From positions 1,302,001 to 1,366,000 of the forward strand of contig CP137329.1 in the NCBI GenBank assembly GCA_033182465.1: DNA of 64,000 nucleotides. Reading direction: 5' to 3'. The notes below the pieces were generated by a model. It had not been told where the DNA came from, did no database searches, and worked only from the letters and a program-made list of their open reading frames with translations. Made by a program: the position numbers and the translations under genes. The DNA is from Sanghuangporus weigelae. Taxonomy: Eukaryota; Basidiomycota; Agaricomycetes; Hymenochaetales; Hymenochaetaceae. Position 1 is the first letter of the stretch. Each line of letters begins with the position of its first letter. This document shows positions 54,606 through 64,000 of the stretch, one piece after another.

Positions 54606-56118
54606 TGAAAGGATCTGCTCAAAATCTCGCATCAGGATCGACGCGATCAGCAGATCCATACGATCAGCTTTCCAAACACGACCAGTAACCAAGCCAGCTA
54701 TCATGGGCCCAAGCGATCGAGCGGCCTAGGCAACAGTAACCCATTACCACCCGAGCGCTAGAAGCACCGAAGCGGATACGTAATCCCACTAACAGCTAAC
54801 ACCGCCGACCACCTATTACCGCAGACTACCACTCTAACGCCGCCAACCAAGCAACCAGAGCGACCTCGATCAAAAGAAGCGATCAAACTTCTTGGAAGTC
54901 CAGAAGCACAACTACTAAAGCCTAAATGCTAAAAGGCTAAAGGCTAATAAGGTTTATGGAGACCTCACTGGCATTTCAGCACTGTCAAGTCTGTGCACGA
55001 GTTTACATGGTCCTTTATGAAGTATACTACATAGTATGCATGGCAGCAGTTGGTACACGTGACTGTCACATCGAAACCGAGCGACACCTTCAAGATACAA
55101 TGCATTCCAATCCACCAAACCCAATAGTACCCAAGAAACGAGAGGAACTCACAATCACAACTCGAACCCCTCGAACTGCGAACCCGATAACTTGGAGAAT
55201 GATTGGATGGTATAAACCGGAGTTGCACACACCATGTCCAGCATCTACAATACAAGCAAACCTTTATTTACCAAGAGATGCGAACCTGGAGACCAAGCAG
55301 TTACAACTCCTTATACAACGAAGGATATGGCACTACATTCGAGACATACGATACGAAGGCAAAGTATGGCTAGTCACCAGAACCCAGCAGAACCCACCAG
55401 CAGAGCTTATGCAGTTCATGATATGCCTTGGACCATACTCGACACCGACCCGACACCTTAACACTGACGTGCGAGTTATGCTTACACTCGCCGGACCTCG
55501 AGATGAATTCCGAAGAATCACATACCGAGCAGCCTACATCGCTCCACGGGCAAAGATGCCACTCAATGACGGCAATGACATCGTGATGGAGTACTGACAG
55601 TGGAGCATTCCATATCGAAGCACCACCTCTATTGTCTCAGTCAGCAACTCTACAGAATTCTGTCATAGTGGAGACAATCTTACAAAGATTGGAGCAAAGT
55701 GGAGCGAAGCGCAGCAGGATGACAAAGGAACAGATGTAATGGTGGAGAAAAGTGGAGTAAAGTGGAGACAGGATGAGTAAGAAATAGGATGGAAAAATGG
55801 AATATCTGGGAGCATAAATAGCTGTAGGATTAGGCCCTCATTTCCCCATCTTTCGATCCTCTTAACACACTGGTGTAAAGCTTGCCCTACAGCGAGCTAT
55901 TACTGTGTGCTTTGTACTATCACGCCTCTTGGAAATCCCAATCTGCTTTACTATCACCTCGTATCTGAAAGCATCCATAACTCGGACCGCGACTAGGAAG
56001 GCTAGTAAGGGACCACGTGGTACAGCCAGACATGGGTAGATAAGATCACCTCTGCACAACACACCGCTGCTTAGGCAAAAGGATCAAACTGGTGTAACCC
56101 CGGGCCTACTCCCTAACA
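54606..56118 (+). mobile_element. Solo LTR of the chromovirus family
   Basis: 1513 bp, starts TGAAAGGATCTGCTC, ends CCTACTCCCTAACA, flanked by CTTTT duplications (54,601-54,605 and 56,119-56,123). It is a few percent diverged from the LTRs at 26,383 and 37,179, much of it C-to-T or G-to-A at CpG. Formed by LTR-LTR recombination after an older insertion of the same family. Confidence 0.92.
54956..55597 (+). CDS. LTR-embedded ORF, 213 residues, in the solo LTR
   Basis: Same length, start and stop as the ORFs in the full element's LTRs. About 23 codons differ; I count about 7 replacements and 16 silent. The open frame in an older copy suggests coding constraint in the active lineage. Product unknown. 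Confidence 0.55.
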   Translation: METSLAFQHCQVCARVYMVLYEVYYIVCMAAVGTRDCHIETERHLQDTMHSNPPNPIVPKKREELTITTRTPRTANPITWRMIGWYKPELHTPCPASTIQANLYLPRDANLETKQLQLLIQRRIWHYIRDIRYEGKVWLVTRTQQNPPAELMQFMICLGPYSTPTRHLNTDVRVMLTLAGPRDEFRRITYRAAYIAPRAKMPLNDGNDIVMEY

Positions 56119-56616
56119 CTTTTACGATGTAGAGAACCATCCCAATTTTGACCCTAACGACATCAGCTCTGCTCTGAATAAGCAAGGCAAACGAGTGCTA
56201 ACTCACATCGACGAACCATTACCAAGGACGCTCAAATGTCAACGTTGTCAAGAGCCGGTAGTCAAGGTTGAAGAAGTCGAGGTTAAGATCGAAGAAGATT
56301 AGTCAACGTGGCGCTACAAATTAGCATCTGGTGGGGCAATCAGCTGAGGTATATGTGGGTAACTCGAAGGGTTCAATCATCAATGAGTGTCTTGTTTGTC
56401 ATCCACTTGGAAGTCTTCCGTTTAGTCATCAACTTCCAAGACAAGCCAAACATCTGAGGTCAGGCCCGTTCAAACACACCAATCCCCGTTCCACCCTCTC
56501 GCTATCAAGGTGGATCTAACTGACGAGCAATGACTCGCCCTTCCACAAGTTCGTTGGAGTGCAACAGGGCACTGTTACCAAGGAAAGCTACACAACACCC
56601 TCTTTGACCTCGAGTG

Positions 56617-58117
56617 TGTTAGAAATTGCTTTAGTTAGCATTATAGTACGCACGTGACAACATATAAGCAACATGTATACACGCTCATTGAGAACGCTCG
56701 AAGCCATGACAAAGAGAATAGTTAACCAAGGATGAGCCAGTGAATGGCCAGAAGTAAAGAACTGTGAGAAATGTCAACAAGCACATCAAATTGGATGGGA
56801 CATTTACTGTACAATAATTACATTGATCCTGATGACCGAAGTATTACAAATGAACTTCGACATACAAGCTACACACAGGATATTCCCAGGATACACTATA
56901 CAAGATGGGGTAGAAAAGCCTAACCCAGGATACATAACATATGAACATATGATAGCAATATTCTCACATGACGAACGAGATTACTTAACAAACACGGGAG
57001 TACAGATTAAATTCCTGAAGCGTAAACATAAAGAGGAATGTCAATTTATTCATATTAACATTGACATACCATATAGGAAGGGAGCTAATGAAATAGTACG
57101 ACGAGTAGCAGAGAATACATCAACTAGAGTCAAAGAATTCATTAGACTCATTGATACAGAAGGAGTATCAATTATAGATGAGCGGATCACTGAGCTAATG
57201 ATAGAACACAGAATAAAGTTCATCATCAGCAAGATCAAGATCTCGATGCCGCCAGAAGAAGAATTCACAAGGATGACAACATACCTACACAAGTTAAGCT
57301 TTCTGGTAGATGATAGAACGCCAGTGGGAAAACCTACAGGACTTCCGGAGGAAGACGTCATACCGAGCAGGCACAGAAGCTCGAAATCCATGGAGATCGA
57401 CGATCGCTAGATACACGAAGGTAATCTTATCAGGAAAGAGATAAGAAGCAATTGTAAGTAGTAGATGAGAGTAAAGACATTCCAGCTCGCACAGACAGAG
57501 TAGCAGGATGAGTTGATAGGAGTTAAAGCATCAGTCAGATAGTCCGAGTCGGAAGAAGCATGTAAGTCCTAACTCCGAGGAAGAAAAGCTGTGGAACAAA
57601 CCAGAAAGAACTGGTAGAACTCAGTATCAAAGACTTACCAGCAAAATTGCTGAAGATAGAAAGTATGCACCAGAATGTGCTAGTAACAATTAAACTATAG
57701 GAGTAGAGCTCAGGCATTGTAGCACACAGCATTGTGGAGCTGTGAAACTGGTAGAATGAACCAGAACATGAAGTACGATCGGAATTGACAAGGAGCTCTA
57801 GGAATTGACTCGGAACACAAGGAATTGACAAGGAAAGGATTGTGGACAGCACAAAGACAGAGGTAGATAGTTATAGTAGTAGCCATAGCATAGCCACACC
57901 TGTAGAGTATAAAAGGAGGCCAAACGAGCCATCCAAGTGTCAGTTTAATTCATCTTCCAAACGCCCCACAAAGCGAGTTGGAATCTTCTCTCATACAAAC
58001 ACTAGCTTGATAGCTACTTTGCCTGATTCATTGACATCGCTCATCATCTCAAGCAGTGTGAGACACTTGCTTCAGTAGTAAGTCATATATATTACTCATC
58101 TTACTCTGATTCTAACA
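56617..58117 (+). mobile_element. Solo LTR of a second large-LTR family
   Basis: 1501 bp, starts TGTTAGAA and ends TTCTAACA (8-bp inverted ends), flanked by GAGTG (56,612-56,616 and 58,118-58,122). TATA-like TATAAAA near 57,908. Size and the ORF inside parallel the chromovirus LTR, but the sequences are not alike. Confidence 0.8.
56832..57410 (+). CDS. ORF inside the 1501-bp solo LTR, about 192 residues
   Basis: Open from ATG 56832. The product is charged with mixed alpha/beta character (e.g. EFIRLIDTEGVSIIDERITE, KFIISKIKISMPPEEEF) and ends in a Ser/Arg-rich tail. No family recognised and no similarity by eye to the 213-residue ORF of the chromovirus LTR, but it occupies a comparable place in the LTR (about 215 bp from the start; 350 bp in the other). 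Confidence 0.45.
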   Translation: MTEVLQMNFDIQATHRIFPGYTIQDGVEKPNPGYITYEHMIAIFSHDERDYLTNTGVQIKFLKRKHKEECQFIHINIDIPYRKGANEIVRRVAENTSTRVKEFIRLIDTEGVSIIDERITELMIEHRIKFIISKIKISMPPEEEFTRMTTYLHKLSFLVDDRTPVGKPTGLPEEDVIPSRHRSSKSMEIDDR

Positions 58118-58476
58118 GAGTGGGACGACACACGGAAGTTTTGGAAGTCACAGGATTTGCAAGGTGTTTGGTTTCCTTGGACACCAAACCCAGGAGCAAA
58201 CACTGGGTTATTTGCACAACAACAACCTGCATGCTCAACAACGACAGAAGCATCGACATCAAGGATACCTCCACCCATTGCTCCTAAACCCGAAGTCGTT
58301 ACGCCAGCACCCCCTCTCCAACTGTCAACATCGTTCATGGCACTAAGAGACCCAGAACCACCAGTCATCAGCAGGAGTACGACACCCGAGAAGGAAGAAG
58401 AAGAAGAGATGTCGTTAAGCCAGGAGCAGATGAAGGATTTAGGTGTCGCAATTGCCCTCGCACTCCAGACGCAGGG

Positions 58477-58929
58477 TGTTAGGACTTGAACATTTTCCTT
58501 TTCTTTTATTATGTCATCATTCATTTTAGTATTCTTCTTTTACACTACTCATCCGTTTTTACTAATCCCGTTCACTCCGTCATGGCTTATTCATCTTTAC
58601 TCATTCACCATGACTAAATCCGTTCCTTCCGACTAAGACACTCACTAATCACTCCACTCCTTCATCATGTGATTCCTTAATAGAGTAGACCCTTCCCACG
58701 TCCAAAGTGTATATAAGTAGCTAGTTTGACTCTTTCGTTTCCTTGTCTTTCTATTCTACTTACCTTCACTACGACATAGGTATCTACTCTTGTACTCTAG
58801 TATTATTGAATTCTACTTACCTTCACTACGACATAGCTTGTGTCTAGCTCGGCAACTTGTGTTTAGCCTGTTGTTTGTTGTTGTGTTGGCCGCCTCGAGA
58901 TCGACACCTGTTAGTCTCACCGCCTAACA
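58477..58929 (+). mobile_element. 453-bp LTR, copy 2
   Basis: Same ends and length as 53,894-54,346, roughly 93-95% identical by eye. It inserted within the gag-start fragment of another Gypsy copy. No 3' partner LTR seen. Confidence 0.65.
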
Positions 58930-59519
58930 TAATAGAAAGACCTACCCTCTAGCCTGTGGAAACACTTGCTATCGTTGCTCCATGCAAGGAGTCACATCAA
59001 CGATCACCGTATCGCGCCCATCCTGGATTCATCCGAGCAACCCCTATCTAGCCCGTTGGTGTTTAACGCCGACGTGTTCTGATATTCTCAACAAAACAAC
59101 AAGTCACCCTGGCACCCATTCGTTATCAGACTCGTTACCAACGCCAACCTCGTCGACAACTCTATCAGAAACCCATTCATTACATCATCCTCTGGGACAA
59201 AGTCTTAGAACGAGTCGATCCTAACGACATCATCTGCATAGCTGGTATCCCCATTGCTATCTCTCACTACCTACCTCCCATCCAACCAGAACTCAAGGTT
59301 GAAGAGGTCGAGGTTAAGATCGAAGAAGAATAGTCACCGTGGCGCTTTGTATTAGCATCTGGTGGGGAAATCAGTGAGGTTCACATGGGTGACACGAAGA
59401 GTTCAATCATCGACAAATATCTCCTTCGTCATCCACCTAGAGGCTTGTCGTTTAGTCATCAACTTCCAAGATGAGCCGAATATCCGAGGTCGGGCCCGTT
59501 CAAACACACCGATCCTCGT
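58930..59519 (+). mobile_element. Internal remnant following 453-bp LTR copy 2
   Basis: Aligns with the split remnant after copy 1. Shows a pol-like C-terminal end (KVEEVEVKIEEE) near 59,330 and a G-rich stretch TGGTGGGGAAATCAG around 59,360-59,375 that could be a polypurine tract. Broken. Confidence 0.45.
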
Positions 59520-61012
59520 CCTGCTGAAGAGTAAGACTAAAGCTTGGGAGCGTACGAAGTCGTTACGACCAGTTCCGCGGTGTTCCGACTGGTTTCGCCC
59601 AGTTCCGACTGGTTTCGCTGGAGCGAGTGGACTTAGCAAGAACGCCATAGTTCAAATGGCACGTGCACCGTTCCATGATCAGCCATCATATCAGACACGA
59701 CGGAAGAATCACGCGACGATCCTACATGCGTCAATCACAAGTCTCCGGATCCCGGATCCGTACTCCTGACAAAGAGATTTGACCCTGCAGCGTCGTCCAC
59801 AGTCCCTCTCCCATTCAAAACGTCGCAGATTTGCCCTGTAAGGCTAGCCGAAGTCTTTCCAAGTCTTTTCCCCTAGTTCCGACTCGTTCCGCTCAAAGAC
59901 ACCCGGTTCCGAAAGCTTTGCTTATGATCTCACTTTCTATATGCGTCCCTTTTATTTCTTTATGCTCTCGTTCCGACCATGCTTGGTATTGTTTCTTTCT
60001 GTTTTATGTGTCCCTTAACCATTCATATGCGCCCCATTCCTTTGTAGATAAGTGATATGCGTTCCCCTTTTCTTATGACTTATGTTTTCTGACCGATGGG
60101 AGGCTCAGTTTGGACGTTTAGTATAAATTTAGCACGACTCTCATAGTGGGGGGGACAGCTTAGTAGGAGCTAAGGAGCTCTTAGATCGTCTCAAGTCCCC
60201 CAGCCTCGAGTTCTTCTTGTTCGTAGAAAACTCTCTCGTCTCTAAAGCCTAATATATGATATTTCGTGTTCTGTACAGTCGATCGGTGACATCTCTTCGC
60301 AGCAGAGCCGTTCATACGTTCGTATAGTTCGCCTGGTTCGTATAAAGGACTCCTCCTGTCTCTGTCACCCGGATCGAAACCGCATTGCGTGTTCCGATTG
60401 GTTTCGCTGGTTTCGCTCGTAACCCAGTTACTTAGCGTGCCGCGTGCTTTCGGTCTCGTAACACCTTCCCCTCTCCACTGTCGTCGGAAAAGGGCACCAT
60501 ATTACCCCTTTCCATCGCCGTAAAGTCCCTCCGTCTCTTGTATCACGTTTGGGTCACCCAGTTACCGTCCCCGTCCATCGTACCGCGTTCGAATCGTTAC
60601 GCCGTGTTCCGACACTTTAGACTCCGAGTGAGATCGGCTGCCGTCGCTTCCCAGTGTGTTAGCACGGTCGATTAGTCACGTTTGAGTTGGTGGTTCGACT
60701 AGCGTAGCTTTAGTTAGATCAGTTCTTGTTCCTCGTGTTAGTCGGCTTTAGTCCAGAGCTCGCAGTTGAGCCGGAGAGTCGATTTAGCCTTCGCACCGCC
60801 ACCATCAATCTCGGGAGAAGCCCATCCTCGGAATCCTTCCTCGAGCGCTTCCCACGCGTTCCTCAGCCCTCATACTACCCTTCTCTCGTGCATTCCACCA
60901 TCCCTTCGTGTCCACTTGCCTTTGGTCTAGGTGTATCTCTCTGCTGACTATTCAAAGGTATTCTAGGGCAGCCCCTCGAACTTTATATTCCCTGTCCAGT
61001 TTCAGAATGCCC
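59520..61012 (+). mobile_element. Probable 5' LTR/leader region of the Gypsy element at the window end
   Basis: Long pyrimidine-rich stretch without ORFs, ending just before the leader and gag of the next element. Its last ~290 bp recur inverted at 53,600-53,890. It contains repeated GTTCCGACTGGTTTCGC-like units. LTR borders could not be fixed, so this is a positional call. Confidence 0.35.
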
Positions 61013-64000
61013 ACAGGGGTTTCACCGCCCCCTCGCTATCAAGGTGGATCTAACTGATGAGCAATGACTCACCCTCCCACAAGTCCATTGGAGCGCAACA
61101 GGACACTGCTACCAGGGAAAGCTACACAATATCCTCTACAACCTTGAGTGGGATGACGCACAAAAGTTTTGGAAGTCACAGGATTCACAAGGTGTTTGGT
61201 TTCCCTGGACACCAAACCCCGGAGCAAACACTGGGTTATTTGCGCAACCTGCACGCTCAACAACAACAGAAGCGTCGACATCAAGGGCACCTCCACCCAT
61301 CGCTCCTAAACCCGAAGTTGTTACGCCAGCACCCCCTCTCCAACCATCAACATTGTTCATGACACTAAGAGACCTGGAACCACCAATCAGCAGCAGGAGT
61401 ACGACACCCGAGCAGAAAGAAAAGAAGAAGATGTCGTTAAGCCCAGAGCAGATGAAAGATTTAGGTGTTGCGATTGCCCTCGCACTCCAGACGCAGGGAG
61501 TAAGAAGCGGAAGTACGTCGAAGTCGTCAGAAAAGATCGGAACGGCCAAGCCACAAGAGTATAGCGGAGGAACGGACTATCCCGACTTCAAAACGGAAGT
61601 CCAACTATACATCCAGTCGTATCCATCGAAGTTCAAGACAGACAGCGACAGGATCATCTTCACCCTCTCATACCTAAAGGGTGGCAAGGCAGTGACATGG
61701 AGGGAAAGTTACTTCGAGGTAACGCCCAAGATTGACAGAAACCTACATATCACAGAGTTATGGGTAGATTTCTTGAACCACCTTGACCTGTCATTTGCAG
61801 ACCCCAGTCGTCATCACAAAGCCTTCCAAAAGATCGAAGAGCTGCACCAAGGCGACGATGACGCTGACAAATTCTTCAACAAGTTCGACATCTATCGAAC
61901 ACACGCAGGCCTGACCCTAGAGGCCCATGATAGCTGGTTGATCAGTCGTCTCAGGAAGGCCATGAACCCAAGGGTAGTTGAAGGCATCATGCAAACAGAA
62001 CCAGAACCAACAAAGTATGTAGACTGGAGAGCAAGGGCAATCAAGGTCGATCAAACAGAATGACAGATTAGAGACTTGTTTGCTGAACGACGACGACGGA
62101 ACCCGATTCAGACAATGCAGAGAGCACCTCCTGTACTACAACCACGACGTCCAATTCCACAACAGTTCACAAGACCCTACATTTCAAATCCCCAACCCTT
62201 CCATCAAGCAGATTGGCGAGATGCGACAGGAATAACGTACGACGGAATGGGTCAGCCAATAGACGTTGCCATGAACCAAGCGCGAGCTCAACATGCATGC
62301 TACAAGTGTGGCCAAACTGGCCACTTCATAAGGGATTGCCCACGTGGTCGTGAGGCAATCAGGTCCATCATAGCCGCCTTCGAACCAGAAGACAGACTAG
62401 CGCTCCTCGAAGAGCTCGGCAATGCGAAGGAATCAGACTTCGAAAATGTCAATGTGCGAGCAGTGCCAGCTGAGCTGGAAGAGATGGTCAATGGTGAGGG
62501 TTTTCAGGACAACCAGGCGTAAACGTCGGAACAACTGGTCACACGGTTAAAGGACTCTTTTCGTCGTGTTCGCTAAAATATAATTGCCCCGATGTACACT
62601 ATCTAGATGCAAAAATACAAGGCGGTTTTAACCTTCGAAAGATCCTGTCCGACGAAAACCCAGAAGAGTCAGAAGACGACGATGACTTCAACATCTATAA
62701 TGACTTATTCATCAGAAAGATGAGTGCGCAAGGAGGCAACTCAAACATGTTAAGAGTGGGTGAGCGGATTCAAACCGCTATAAAAGATGAGGTTGTGATG
62801 GAAGAACCTTACCGTGAGAACGTTGTTGCCCAGGCGAACGTTACTGAGGCGGTGTGGGATATTATTGGCAGACACATGGCTGAGGTATGGCGCGAGGGTA
62901 TAGAAGATGCGACTTCGGGGCAGTTCATCAGACGAAGCGGTGGAAAGGAACTCGATGCCTTCGTTAGCATCGTACACCCAAAGGTAGCAGATGACGATGA
63001 GGTTGATGTTTCAAACCCTCTTTTAGAGGAAGAAAATCTCATCGATGCCCATGCCCTCATTGATTCAGGGTGTACAGGCTCCTGCATCGACGAAGGGTTC
63101 GTCAAGTGGTATGGTTTCCCAACTCAGAAGTATATATGTCTGAGACCAGTCTTCAATGCAGACGGTACAAGCAACGGAAGCGGACTAATTACGGAATATG
63201 TGGTTGTACATATGATTTTTGGGAAGCACGAAGAGGAGATTTGTCTAGCCGTGACGTCACTGGCATCAAGCAACATCTTCCTTGGTCATGATTGGTTACA
63301 GAGACATAATCCTGAGATTGACTGGAAGATCAGCAAGATCAACTTCACTTGCTGCCCTGACGAATGTGAGTCCTCGTTATCAAAAGAAGAGGTGGATGAT
63401 GGGTACGTGAGGAATGTGAGGATGGAAGAAGTGGCGAAGTGGCCGCCTTACTTAGAGGAGTATGCGGATGTCTTTAGCGAGGAATCGTTCGAGCAGTTAC
63501 CATCTCAGCGGACGTGGGACCACGCTATAGACCTGAAACCGGATTTCAAGCCAAGCGATTGCAAGGTATATCCATTATTGCCAAAGGAACAAGAGGCGAT
63601 GAAGGCATTCATTGAAGAAAACCTTGCATCGGGACGAATCAGACAATCAAAATCTCCGATGGCGTCGCCATTCTTCTTTATCAAGAAGGAAGATGGGAGC
63701 TTACGAGCGATCCAAGACTATCGAAAGCTCAACAAAGGAACAGTCAAGAATAAGTACCCCTTGCCCTTGATCAATGAGCTCATCGATAAGGTCAAGGACG
63801 CTAAGTACATTACCAAGCTCGACGTCCACTGGGGATATTACAACATCCGGATCCACGAAGGCGACGAGTGGAAAGCGGCGTTCAGGACAAACCTGGGACT
63901 ATTCAAACCAACGGTAATGTTCTTTGGACTATGTAATGCACCCGCAACTTTCCAAGGATTCATGAACGACATCTTTCGAGAAATGATCCATGAAGGCGTC
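61013..64000 (+). mobile_element. Ty3/Gypsy element, gag and start of pol, cut by the window end
   Basis: Gag (from about 61,359) has a retrotransposon-gag domain (e.g. YSGGTDYPDFKTEVQLYI, FNKFDIYRTHAGLTLEAHDS), then a CCHC knuckle (CYKCGQTGHFIRDC) near 62,300. Protease [10 protein letters not shown] lies near 63,055. Reverse transcriptase starts near 63,560 with [20 protein letters not shown] and [11 protein letters not shown] up to the last base. It is a family distinct from the chromovirus. At least one or two breaks between gag parts and pol; it looks degraded. Confidence 0.85.

Larger units (their letters stand above)
54347..56485 (+). mobile_element. Internal remnant following 453-bp LTR copy 1, split by a solo LTR
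   Basis: 54,347-54,605 and 56,119-56,485 align with 58,930-59,519. Near 56,265-56,300 the remnant contains a Glu/Val/Lys-rich ORF end similar to the other copy. It is a broken fossil with little coding left; the gap is filled by the solo LTR at 54,606. Confidence 0.5.
56486..58476 (+). mobile_element. Gypsy leader and gag-start fragment, split by a second solo LTR
   Basis: 56,486-56,616 and 58,118-58,476 align with 61,015-61,497 of the Gypsy element at the window end (leader and first part of gag). It ends where the 453-bp LTR at 58,477 begins. Fossil; only the gag N-terminal region remains. Confidence 0.65.

Overview
The window comes from a filamentous basidiomycete, most likely a mushroom-forming agaricomycete. 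Protein genes are split by many 49-75 bp GT-AG introns. It carries families expanded in those fungi (DUF6534-type membrane proteins, TPR-CHAT proteins), and about half of it is nested transposable elements. Gene models were read by eye from splice signals and family motifs; exon borders are good to a few bases where given.

Region 1 (1-13,490, minus strand) is a tandem array of a two-gene unit: a secreted YHR202W/Smn1-like metallophosphoesterase and a TPR-CHAT protein. Both phosphoesterase copies (810-3294, 5349-7861) look intact and share a ~765 bp stretch with no differences seen, introns included. All three TPR-CHAT copies (1-329, 3950-5105, 8226-13485) are broken; the longest carries a hAT-type MITE with a perfect 8-bp target duplication. 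Region 2 (14,260-16,265) is a complete seven-exon alpha/beta hydrolase ending in a PTS1-like tripeptide. Region 3 (16,390-24,650) holds three tandem DUF6534-type genes, one probably broken, with a second MITE between two of them.

Region 4 (24,669-39,782) is a nest. A mariner-like inverted-repeat element has a sister copy in its left terminus. It also holds remnants of an older LTR element, into which a 12.3 kb Ty3/Gypsy chromovirus (26,383-38,690) inserted. That chromovirus looks whole and young: 1512-bp LTRs with one difference noticed, 5-bp TCGAG duplications. It is unusual in content: a protein-length ORF inside each LTR, a coiled-coil ORF before gag, gag, a pol ending in a chromodomain, a 358-codon ORF after pol, and an antisense, apparently intron-bearing ORF for a small single-span membrane protein next to the 3' LTR. 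Its primer-binding site is complementary to the predicted 5' end of its own RNA, as in self-priming Tf1/sushi elements. This element is the best candidate for something undescribed.

Region 5 (40,176-52,061) is the conserved host core: an ALDH7/antiquitin-type aldehyde dehydrogenase, the COMPASS histone H3K4 methyltransferase Set1, and cytosolic seryl-tRNA synthetase. Region 6 (53,108-64,000) is again transposon-derived: a perfect 150-bp palindrome, fragments of several LTR families, a solo LTR of the chromovirus family (54,606-56,118, TSD CTTTT), a second 1.5-kb solo LTR that also carries an ORF (56,617-58,117, TSD GAGTG), and the gag and start of pol of a different Gypsy element cut off by the window end.

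No tRNA, rRNA or CRISPR array was found.
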